Part shown: one piece after another, positions 1 to 8,756 of the stretch | Layout: each line of letters opens with the position of its first letter | Numbering within the stretch: the first letter of the stretch is position 1 | Assembly (NCBI GenBank): GCA_900642245.1 | Contig: CAAAJI010000415.1 | Span: 1-11,619 of the forward strand | Direction of reading: 5' to 3' | Source of the DNA: Fragilaria radians | Lineage: Eukaryota > Bacillariophyta > Fragilariophyceae > Fragilariales > Fragilariaceae | DNA length: 11,619 bases | Program-made: the position numbers and the translations under genes | The notes under the pieces: generated by a model | Seen by the model: only the letters and a program-made list of their open reading frames with translations | Database searches by the model: none | Told to the model about the DNA's origin: nothing

Positions 1-545
1 GTGTCACGAATAATTTCTCCTCCTGTTTTGGTAAACAATGATGAATGGAGAAGCAAATGACACATGTCATCGTAATTGCAATCACGGGAAGATGCCGCCA
101 AACCATCAATAAGATTTTCAAAGTCAGAACAAGTCAAATTACCATTCCTATGAGACGCAAATACCTGTATCAATTCTTCCGCAGTTGGATAGGTACAACT
201 TGATATCAATCGACAATGTCGTAGACCCACCTCCAAGTCATCGACCCCTATGGACTTCCTATCATGAGAATCAAAGGCAGCAAACACTATTTGGGCCTTC
301 TCGTCTCGCTTCATTATATCTATTAAATTGTGAAAGCGGATTTGATGGGAGAAAAGACTATGCTCTAAAGTCATTTGGGTGGTTGCTGCTTTCACAGCAT
401 CGTGTAGCGTTGTTATCGGCTTGGCCATGGCACTTACTGATTCCAGAGCTACTGCAATTACTTCATAGAGTGCTATATGATTTGCTGCCAACTTGAGTCG
501 TTGTCTTGCATTGTAAGAGGCAGAGGACAATTTGGGTCGCCGCAT
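1..545 (-). CDS. Partial EF-hand-like protein, N-terminal 181 residues
   Basis: The reverse strand reads open from an ATG at 545-543 to the window edge, giving 181 codons with no stop; the C-terminus lies outside. The start has an A at -3 (AAGATG). The N-terminal 80 residues are basic, then helical-looking and unrecognised. Residues 85-150 look like an EF-hand pair: a loop at 92-103 (DSHDRKSIGVDD) flanked by helices, then one at 130-141 (ASHRNGNLTCSD). Both keep the spacing, the hydrophobic residue at loop position 8 and an acidic residue at position 12. They lack most calcium ligands at positions 1, 3 and 5, so calcium binding is doubtful. The frame stays open upstream of the ATG to a TAG at 657-659 without another ATG, so a spliced upstream exon cannot be excluded. 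It is transcribed divergently from KNL1. The coding call is firm; the family is only motif-level. Confidence 0.7.
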   Translation of the reverse strand, partial: MRRPKLSSASYNARQRLKLAANHIALYEVIAVALESVSAMAKPITTLHDAVKAATTQMTLEHSLFSHQIRFHNLIDIMKRDEKAQIVFAAFDSHDRKSIGVDDLEVGLRHCRLISSCTYPTAEELIQVFASHRNGNLTCSDFENLIDGLAASSRDCNYDDMCHLLLHSSLFTKTGGEIIRD

Positions 546-1636
546 CTTGAAAAAATAAGGACTATCACTGCATGAAGGAAACGGATGCAAGATGTCATTA
601 ATTCTCCAAAACACCCGGATTCCTTGGGTTACTCCGAGAAAGACAATTAATTTGTTCTAAGACATTATATCATTATGTGTCCCTAACAATTGAAATAAGA
701 GCGATGCAAATTTAGGGCAATATCTATGCATTCTGAAGTATACTCAGCGTCATAAATTTTGACGTACGTTAGTCTGCACATTGCCGCTTTAACAAATATT
801 CTCTAGGTAATAATTACCTCACCATTCCTAAATCTCATAACCTTCTTTTGCTAGGTGCAATGTGTATCATGTTGTTTTCTTGAATTATCTTTCCGTGCAT
901 TAATCAAGTGTGTCTACCCAAGGCAAAACCTCTTACAATGCATGCTTAAAATACCTTCACAGTTTCAAATATTTTGAACAGTAGATACAACTTAAATGTA
1001 TGTATCGTACTTGTGCTGTGGTTCCCTAGCATCTGCCACAAATTTAGCTCCAGCTCAGAAAAGTAAGCCTGTCAAAAAGGATTGCAACACAATTATTTCA
1101 TTCCTGTGTTTGTTGCGGATCATGGAACAAGGGGTCGATCAATCTTCTTTTAAGCAAAGTGATTTGCTTTGCAATATAAACATGCACTGGATTCCATGTT
1201 GAATTGCAAAAGTGGTTATGACAATGATCCTACTTCTAGCTGCCGTTTTTCATGAAAATTTATCGGTACCCAACATACTCCAAGGTAAGTCAAGGTGATG
1301 CATTAGATGTATAGCTCTAGTACTCTTGATGCTGTTCATTGAAGTTACATTAAGCATTGACGAATGAAAAGAGCAAAAGACTTTTGGAAAAGTTTAGAAA
1401 AAATCAAGTAACTTCATTTGGATGAGATGAAAGTTAGATTGTTAAGAAAAGTACCATGTCGATGTATATCAATTTTTTTTTACCAGTAACTTCACTGTAA
1501 TGATGGTAGTTCCAAGAAAAAACGTTATCTCTATAATTTCAAACTTGAAACCGTCAAAAATATTTTTATTTTAAACCCACTTCATACCTTAATTTGAGTT
1601 CACACCTCTGAACTTTTCGACTTACCAATTTGCACT
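546..1636. other. Divergent intergenic region between the EF-hand-like gene and KNL1
   Basis: About 1.1 kb lies between two divergently transcribed genes, so it should hold both promoters and 5' untranslated regions. It is AT-rich. I see no convincing coding exon; the one plus-strand open frame at 996-1202 is short and has no recognisable protein features. I see no tRNA or other RNA gene. The 80 bases before the KNL1 start are very AT-rich and then pyrimidine-rich. Confidence 0.6.
747..769. promoter_or_regulatory. Possible bZIP/CRE-like site cluster
   Basis: TGACGT lies at 760-765 and overlaps an eight-base ACGTACGT palindrome at 762-769. A second core, TGACGC on the minus strand (GCGTCA at 747-752), lies eight bases away in the opposite orientation. 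bZIP factors bind TGACG/ACGT cores, and TGACGT elements are known in diatom CO2/cAMP-responsive promoters. The position is about 205 bp upstream of the minus-strand gene and about 870 bp upstream of KNL1. Such short sites also occur by chance. Confidence 0.3.
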
Positions 1637-4600
1637 ATGCTTCCTTCGAAGTCAAGCAAACGGCGATTTAGCGACCAGACTTTATCGATGAATGTCAAGA
1701 CCCCGACGGAGAGCTCAATAATCGGAACTAAGCGAAGGCAAACATTAAGTGGGGATATTACTCATGGGTCAGAATCGATCGTTGACAAGGTACCCTCATC
1801 CCGTAATCAAACTGTCCTCCCTACCCCAACAAAGCAGCAGGTGAATCTAGGATCCTCAGCCGTATCTGCATATTACTTTTCTGGGACACCAAAGACACCA
1901 TCAAACAAGGGACACTTAAAAAATGATGATACGAATCACACTGGATTGATATCTATCCTAGAAGATGATCCAAGCATGAGTACCGAAAACAGTGATATTA
2001 TGAATAGAAGTATTCTAAGTGACACGACAGAGTTGACTGCCTCTAATTTTATCCTCGCAGCTTCATCGCGAATGCAGCTTGCAACCTCTAAAAGTGCTCA
2101 TTCTTCCAGAATCCAAGACCTGTTGGCATCGAGAGAAAATGTCAGAGATATTTCGACAAATGTTTCCAGTCGAAAAAACAAGTCAATGTCTACTCCAAGC
2201 AACAAGACTTCCTTAGACGGTAGCAGGAAGTCATCAGAGAGAAGTGAAGAAAGGGATGCCGATTCTACCGCACCTGAAAAACATACACCCTCCAAACTTG
2301 ATGCTAGTATGGCTTCAATTGAAGATTTGTTCGACGGTATAATTAGCGAGAAAGCATCTCCTTCGTCTGAACAGTCATTACTGGCATCGCCAGAAAACTA
2401 TGATATCTTCAATGCATCTTTGAGTCTCGAAAATGTTGCGAGTCCAAACATCCCGGGTACAACTACTTCAGTATTCTCGTCACAAATTCAGTCTATCAAC
2501 CTCTCCTGTGCACAGGAGAAAGAAACACATTTTTCATCACCATCGAAGAAATCAAGTATGCTAGAACTAACAAAAACGCCGTCTTCTGATGTGTCATTGC
2601 TCGCATCGCCAACGTGCTATTATGGTGCTCAGGATTCAAGCAGACTTGATTTTAGCATCAAGGCTATCAAAAGTTCTTCAATTACTTCACCGCAGAACCA
2701 TCCAATGATGTTTGTCGCTAATGATGAGACTAGTGGACATCGATCCACCATGCCTAAAATGTCAGGTCTACTTTCACTCACAAAACTACAGTCATCACCA
2801 AAGCGAGTTGTAAATCCTAATGCTGCGGACTCACCTGCACGAAATACTCGGAGTAGCAAGAGATCAACCCTAAGCATGGACCTTCTTGAACAGAAAAATC
2901 AATCGGATTCACGTTTTTTATTGAAAAGAAGAAAGACTTTACTAGAGGGCGACAATTTTGCTTCACCTCGTCGAATCTTGAATATGGATAGTGCGGTATC
3001 ATCAGAATTAAATGCAGTTAGCTTTATCTCCACAGTCCAAGATATTCATGTTAAGAGCTCTCCCGCTACTCAGTCAAAGTCTACAATAATATCACAGGAA
3101 AATGGGATTCACATTTCAAATCAAGATTTGAATCACGGACCCAGATCGAAACCGTCTGTTGAAAGTCCATATCCGGCTACCCTAAAAAGTATCTTGAATT
3201 CAGCTCGGAAGGATCGCCATCATCTAGAATCGGCAGCGAAAAAGTCGGTTGTATTTGGTTCTCCTGAAGCAGCAGAATATAGAATTGGAAGTCCTTCAAT
3301 CAATTTAACCCCAATGCCTTCAATAAAGGCTAAAGCCTTATTCCTCATACCAGGAGCTGATGAAGAAAAGGAAACTAGCGTCAACAGTCCAAATGAGGGG
3401 ATTACGGATTTGAATTCGGTTGTAGCAAATACAGATATCGATGCTGTCACATTCACCCAACAGTCAACTGATTTTGATGAATCAAGCCCAGAAAAAATTT
3501 CAATTGAGGAAAGATTAAATAAAATGGGTTTGTCGATATCACAAAAGGCTGACTTGCAAATCAATTCAAGCTCTTCTTCAATTTCTCCAGGTAGTGAAAG
3601 CGTGAAAATTGGTGACCAGAAGTGCACTGATAAATTGGTTGATTACGATTCCATTGATCATAGTCGAGAGTATGAGGATACTGAGACGGCAAATACAGAT
3701 GATAAGGGTGAAATGATGGAAGCCTTAGGTTCACATTCCAATATTTGGGATTTGAGAAAAACAAATGTTTTTGATTCCAAAGTAGATTCTGAGCACACCG
3801 GAGATATCAACCTTTCTGATAGTGAAGGAAGCTCCTCAATTCAAAGTTCTCGCTTGGAAGAGAATACGATTAACGTCGAAGGTAATCGATGCGACTCTTT
3901 GTCGACGTGTCACAGTCTTTCACCCGTTCAGAACCTAACCCCAAGTGGCGGCTCGAACACTAAAAATGATGACTTTTCATCAAATGTCGATCAAATTTCT
4001 ATTCATTTTAAACGGCCAAATTCACCCTTGCCAAATGAACATTATGAAGATTCTCAAAACCGAAGTTTAGCCTCTTCCATTCCCTTATCAACTTCGTTAG
4101 CTCTACAATCATCACCCATGGATGAAAACCAGTTTACTGAGAGTAATGCTCGAAGTCCGATTCCAGCTGTTTTTGAGAAGGATAAATTTGATGATTGCAA
4201 GAATACCTCAAGTTCTGTTGAATCATGCTCCCAAAATACTAAGGCTGTAGAATCAGAGAAACCATTACTGAGTTTTAACGGTGTGACATTCAATGAGCCG
4301 CCATCGCAAATTCCACCACAAGTAAACAGATTGCAGCGAAGGATGAGCTCAGATGGTGTAATTCCTTTGCATTCAGAAAAATTAAATGCATCTCCCCAAC
4401 ATTGTAATGATTTTCAATTGCATGAATCGCTTACTAGCCAAAGTGAAAGCTATGACATGACAACAGCTAATACAAACAGCTATGCTCCACCCATGGGTAA
4501 TGTCGTGTGTGAGCAGGAAGATACGGAAGATACTGAAGATACTGTAACTATGACTGTGGAGCTAGAGAAATCCATGATAGATCTACTGAAAGTTGTAAGG

Positions 4601-7600
4601 TACGAAAAAAGTAGCTAGAGACATCTTTTCAGCAATCGACATAACTAACCTAAATTGCTTCTTGCTACAAGTGTTAATGGCACATACCATGCAATCGATA
4701 AGGTGTCATCATATATCACCGAAAATCGTTTGGGATCATCTGAGTCATTAAACAATTCGCCCTCATCCAAGTGTAGTGCCTTCATAGCAAAGAGTAGTAA
4801 GATTCCATCACATCCTGGAACTTCAACACCGAATGAAAGCACTGAGTACATGATTGAAATGTATTCTGCAGAGAAAACGGTGCTATCTCAATCCCCTGCA
4901 AGCAGTATCGTTCAGGAAAAGAGTAAAATCTACAAACATTCAGAATCCAAACTAGAGCAGCGTCACACCCTTGAAGATGACAAAACTGTGACGGTTGAAC
5001 TGGAGAAATCATTGGCACATCTATTGAAAGCAACCCAATTCGCTGAATCAATATCTGATTATGATCAGTCCGTGAAATCGCTTGAGGCCTCCAAAAACAC
5101 AGATTTTTCAGATATGATGATGCTGGATTCCAAAAATCAATCTCAGGAAAATGAAGCTTCGATCACTACAGCTGAGTTATTTGAATCACCATCTCTCCAA
5201 GAAAAAAAGTCGATTCTCCCGAATAATACTGAGAATATGGGATTTGTGATTGCTTCAGGTGAAGAAATGCTTGGAATCAAGCGAAATGACGTCATCTCGC
5301 TTTCCGAATCGTCTACGCAAGATAATAAGAATGCGATAGTTGATATAGATCAATCAATCACTTGTTTGGAGGATTCAAAGGATTCGAGTCCGTCATTAAA
5401 ATCGCCAAAAAATGCGAAAACTGATGATAATTCTCATATAGGGTCAGAGCAAATGAGCAAATCAATTTCCATGAATGATAAGGCATTCAATAATGCGTCA
5501 ATGTATCAAGTGCAGAGCACTTCCCAGGATGATATCATTGTTGATCAGGAAGAAACTGAGACTTTGACAGTTGAATTAGAGACGTCACTGGCACATTTAT
5601 TGAGGGTAACAAGTGATAGTCAGTCACCTTCCAGAGCTGATTTCCTTAACAAAAGTCCGAAGATCTCGATTGTCTCGCAACCCTCACTACCTCTAAGTAT
5701 GATTACTGAATTACCCAGTTCAAGTAGTAGCCTTATCCATTCATTTGAATTAACCTCTGGCAGTAGCCTAACCTTGAAGACTGCGGCATCCTCACCATCA
5801 GAGAATCAGGAGAGTCATATCCTTGATCAGGAAGATTATGATAGTGTGACTGTCGAATTGGAGAATTCAGTGACAAATCTATTGAAAACGATTACGACAT
5901 TTGAACCATCAAGTATGTCTCCCACGTCAAAGGTAGGAAAAACGATTGATCTCGGTACTGATGCACTTCCAAGTATAGAAAAAGTCGGAGATTATCAGTG
6001 CAAATCAAGAGATAGTGAAAACAAAGATATGACGCTCAAGATAGCAGCCCCTGTAGCAGAGGCGAAATTCGAGATGGCCGTACAAGGGAGTACAGAAAAA
6101 ACTCTTGCAAACAAATCCTCGTCGCCTTCGCCCACTCTTCAACACAATTTGGATGCAAATAGCGTTAACTCGTTCTCAAGAATAAATGACGTGTCTAATG
6201 ACTCTTTATTATCGGCAGCGAATAGAGTTGAAGTTGCGGAAGGTTCGATTAATGATGAGCCAAATGATGCTGCATTGAAAGCCAGGATGCTGCAAAAATT
6301 GAATTCACCGCTACGGCATTTTGACAATGAAGATTTTACTGTCGAGCTTGAGACAAATTTATCAGCAATTCTAGCGATGGGACCTCAAGATACAACGTTT
6401 GAATCGACAAGCTCTAAATCAGCCTTAAATCGTCAGGATGCTAATTTGTCAATCGGTGAAGTAAGTTTTGGTGCCATAGAAAAAACGGACTGCATTTCTC
6501 CAGCAACAACGCCAAATGCCGATATTAGCAATATCTCTAGACGCACTCCCTATGTGGATGTAGAAAGCATGAGTCAAAGCGTGTCCAAGCAGCAATTCAG
6601 CCTTTCAGGCAAGCGAAGGCAATCTCAATCAAGTATAGGGAGCTATGAAACTTATCAAAATTCATTTGACAGCAGCTTGAGTCCAGTTTTGAGCACTCCA
6701 CAAAGTACTAAAGATAATTTCACTCTTAAAAGCCAGGAAGTTGAACACTTAGTATTTGAGCAATATGGTCGGGAAAATGATATAACTGGGTTAGACGGAC
6801 TGCAAATGCTATTTCCATATTTAAGGAATATGGTGCATTCTTCCACTCCTCTCTTATCTGACGCCATCATAAACTTTTCTGATGCAGTCTGCGGTGAAGT
6901 CGAGAAGAAAGTTGAGATTGATTCTGATATGGAGTCTCATTTCATCGATCTGATTGAGAGATTTCAGGAGGAAAAGCTTAGCTTTCAGAAATGGCTTCGA
7001 AGTGTTGATGTGAAGGATTTTTCGATGTCCATAATGACTCGTATTGTCACAAAGTTGCGACATGAATGGCGGGGCTGGGAACATATGGTTCTTGAATCTT
7101 TCTCAACAGCCGTTCAACAAATAGGTTCTGATCTTGACCTGGAGAGCTACGATCTCGATCGTCGAATCGCTCTTATTAATCAAGTTGATGAAGTCATATC
7201 CCTAGCTGCTGGAAAGGCAGCTAGGAAAGCGCGGCAGCGTAGTTTGTTGCGTCACCAGGTAAGTTTTAAAAAAAGAGGAAAATCAATAATTGTATACAAA
7301 AGGATCTTAAATGAACGTTCAGAATAATATGACAGCTTTGTCGACGGAACTCAAAGAGTTGGAAAAGAATTTGCATGCTTTAGATTCAACTTCAATTGAA
7401 AGCCAAAAATGCTTAAATGAAAGTGAGAGACTTGAGAAATCAGTTGTGAGAAGAATAAATGCCAAATATTGTTTAATGACTAACAAGGAAAATGCGGAGA
7501 AGCTCCAAAAGAACTATGCGCCGCTTAGAGGATTGTCAAGAATATCAGTAAAGTGTTTGGATCCCACCGAATTTAGCGTTGTGCTCTCTTGCACGTTTGG

Positions 7601-8138
7601 ATCCATTCTCACGAACTTCAAAATTTGTGACGGCTTCAGAATAAGTTGTATATCTGAAGTTAAGGAGTATTTCCTCATGCAAAGTGGAAGGCGTGAAGTT
7701 CTTTCAGTCAACGCCGAAAGATTCTTGAAATTGAGATTTCCAATGATTGCTCACAAATTATGTCACGAGAAAATCAACAGCACGGATGAAATATCACGGA
7801 TTGTCCGACACGTAGAGTGGAGTCTTGCAAGGATTGAATCGACTGCAAGAGAGATCAGTGCTCTTGAAACTCGATATGAAACCAATCTTTGCCCATCCCA
7901 GCACAACGAGGAAGTTCTTCAATTTATCGTATTCTTCCGGAAAAACCCTTCTTTTTCTGCAAGTTTCGAAGTGGATGGATCTTATCCTTTTGGAAAACTT
8001 AATGTGTCAATCGACCCGGGAACCAGTCAGGTTTCACTTGATAGTGTGAAAAGGCATTTGATAAAAAATGCAAAACCAGGCTTTGGTTATTTATCACGAA
8101 CGTGCGACATTTTAGCGACAGTTCATGACAAGCTCTGA
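1637..8138 (+). CDS. KNL1: Kinetochore scaffold protein KNL1/Spc105/Spc7 (three exons)
   Basis: The spliced gene is 1637-4599, 4672-7258 and 7323-8138, giving 2121 residues; human KNL1 is of similar size and yeast forms are shorter. KNL1 is the outer-kinetochore arm of the KMN network: it recruits Bub3-Bub1 through MELT repeats and PP1 through SILK/RVSF motifs. Seen here: a Ser/Thr/Asn-rich, probably disordered N-terminal part (1-960) with many SP/TP sites; a PP1-like pair SILN (518-521) and KSVVF (536-540); five T-V-E-L-E repeats (973-1548); a helical region from about 1691; a coiled coil in exon 3 (about 1853-1915); and an RWD-like segment (1924-2121) that would bind the Mis12 complex. The ATG has A at -3. 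The order of parts is diagnostic of KNL1 although the sequence is divergent. Bub1/Bub3 and PP1 partnership is inferred from the family. No other family I know combines these parts. Confidence 0.85.
1658..2962 (+). repeat. Basic KRR-x-T-L-S motif copies in the KNL1 N-terminal region
   Basis: Four short related motifs occur as two pairs. The first pair is KRRFSDQTLSMNV (residues 8-20) and KRRQTLSGDIT (32-42). The second pair is KRSTLSMDLL (408-417) and KRRKTLLEGD (430-439). Each puts a Ser or Thr two or three residues after a basic cluster, matching the Aurora/PKA type consensus. Three continue as TLS-[MG]-[ND]-[VIL]. Related single sites occur later: RRMSS near the end of exon 1 and KRRQSQ in exon 2. 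KNL1 proteins are known Aurora B substrates in their basic N-terminal region; phosphorylation here is inferred. Confidence 0.5.
3188..3256 (+). other. Candidate PP1 docking pair (SILK-like and RVxF) in KNL1
   Basis: Residues 518-521 read SILN and residues 536-540 read KSVVF, followed by GSPEAAEY. KSVVF fits the PP1 motif [RK]-x-[VI]-x-[FW], and SILN differs from SILK at one position. KNL1 proteins carry this pair in this order close together, and it brings PP1 to kinetochores to silence the checkpoint. Ser537 follows two lysines, so Aurora-type phosphorylation could block PP1 binding, as it does at RVSF. The spacing of 14 residues between the motifs is tight. Function is inferred. Confidence 0.6.
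4517..4543 (+). repeat. Nine-base triplicate encoding Glu-Asp-Thr
   Basis: Three tandem copies of GAAGATACN encode EDTEDTEDT immediately before the first T-V-E-L-E repeat. Only the last base of the unit varies (G, T, T). It makes the acidic lead-in of repeat 1 longer than in the other repeats and is probably a slippage-type expansion. Confidence 0.8.
4541..6379 (+). repeat. MELT-like T-V-E-L-E repeat array of KNL1
   Basis: Five clear protein repeats fit the pattern acidic lead-in, then x-T-V-E-L-E-x-[ST/N]-[LMV]-x-x-[LI]-L-[KRA]. The TVELE cores are at residues 973-977, 1095-1099, 1287-1291, 1381-1385 and 1544-1548 (DNA 4553, 4991, 5567, 5849 and 6338). Copies 2 and 3 share SLAHLL and are also clearly alike in DNA. 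Two decayed copies lie between them: SISDYDQSVKSLEASK (from residue 1114) and AIVDIDQSITCLEDSK (from 1209). In KNL1 proteins these repeats are Mps1-phosphorylated docking sites for Bub3-Bub1. Copy 1 lies at the end of exon 1 and the rest lie in exon 2. Confidence 0.8.
4600..4671 (+). other. Intron 1 of KNL1 (72 bp)
   Basis: The donor is AAG|GTACGA and the acceptor is GCTACAAG|TG. A CTAAC branch point at 4644-4648 lies about 23 bases before the acceptor, followed by a pyrimidine-rich stretch. Splicing joins AG with T to give Ser988 and keeps the frame from repeat 1 into exon 2. A stop at 4616-4618 lies inside the intron. The nearby GTAAGG at 4595 looks like a better donor but leaves the frame wrong with this acceptor. 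Confidence 0.85.
6779..8138 (+). other. C-terminal kinetochore-anchoring region of KNL1
   Basis: From residue 1691 (DITGLDGLQMLFPYL) the composition changes from disordered Ser/Asn-rich to folded. Helical segments with repeated Leu/Ile/Phe and charged residues run through the end of exon 2. Exon 3 opens with a heptad-like coiled coil (STELKELEKNLHAL). From 1924 to 2121 an alternating hydrophobic pattern with GYLSRTCDIL near the end fits the RWD domain that ends Spc7/Spc105 proteins and contacts the Mis12 complex. The assignment rests on architecture and a family resemblance, not on an alignment score. Confidence 0.7.
7259..7322 (+). other. Intron 2 of KNL1 (64 bp)
   Basis: The donor CAG|GTAAGT is a perfect consensus and the acceptor is GTTCAG|AA. 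Both sides are at codon boundaries, so Gln1850 is followed by Asn1851. A CTTAAAT branch-point-like site lies about 15 bases before the acceptor. Without splicing the frame ends at a TGA immediately after the acceptor, at 7325-7327. Confidence 0.88.
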
Positions 8139-8226
8139 TGATGATTGATTCAAAGAAGCTTTCAAAGTACATGAGCATCCCAACACTTCTTCTTCAACTG
8201 CAATAATTGAAAAGCATTAATATTTT

Positions 8227-8257
8227 ATATCTATTACGTACGATATGCAATAGATAT
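8227..8257. other. Perfect nine-base inverted repeat downstream of KNL1
   Basis: ATATCTATT (8227-8235) pairs perfectly with AATAGATAT (8249-8257) across a 13-base loop, about 90 bases after the KNL1 stop. It could form a weak AT-rich hairpin in the 3' untranslated region. Equally, it could be chance in AT-rich DNA. Confidence 0.3.
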
Positions 8258-8756
8258 CAAAATGTCAACATACACATCATTATAAACCTTATGAGTCATT
8301 GAATCGCTCTAGTCTTAATCCAATGAAACCATGATATATTTTTGTGAGTACATTCACACACAAAATACTATTAAGGAAAGTGGAGTAAAAAAGAAGCTCA
8401 CTAGGATACACATGAATTAATTGACTGAATCTAATTATGATGTAATTTCATTTAGCCTGGTATAGATATAGACAATATGCACTTGTATGAAATCATTAGA
8501 TTTATCATTGCATTACCTGTTGTGGTGTTGTTGCAGTCCTGTTGTCCTAAATGATTCTCCTGTCGATCATTGAATTTTGTATCAAAGATCCTATTGTAAC
8601 TCAAGAGTTTTAATAATTCCATTTATAGCGTAGTTGATATCAACCGAAACGTAAAATCTTGCCTTGTTTTTGAGAAAAATACTATTGACAAGAAGATCCT
8701 ATGATGCAATCCTTCTAATATGAATTAAGCAGTGTCACACTTTACTCCAAAAGTGA

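Noticed and set aside
185..496. Plus-strand 103-codon open frame
   Set aside because: It is antisense to the minus-strand EF-hand-like gene, whose frame spans the whole stretch and has motif support.
996..1202. Plus-strand 68-codon open frame in the intergenic region
   Set aside because: It is short, has no recognisable features and has no supported neighbouring exon.
4595..4600. GTAAGG as the intron 1 donor
   Set aside because: It leaves exon 1 at a codon boundary while the only good acceptor at 4671 needs a two-base carry-over, so the frame would break. The donor at 4600 fits.
2098..7084. Many minus-strand open frames of 61-135 codons
   Set aside because: They are shadows antisense to the long KNL1 exons; they overlap each other and have no protein features.
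7485..7493. KEN sequence in KNL1 exon 3 as an APC/C degron
   Set aside because: It lies in a predicted coiled-coil/folded region; KEN degrons are normally in disordered parts, and a three-residue match is common by chance.
7825..8049. 74-codon open frame overlapping KNL1 exon 3
   Set aside because: It is an alternate frame inside the RWD-region coding sequence with no independent support.
8362..8686. Direct repeat AAAATACTATT and opposed GGAGTAAA/TTTACTCC as possible ends of a small mobile element
   Set aside because: The matches are 8-11 bases of AT-rich sequence, do not nest as terminal repeats, and have no target-site duplication.
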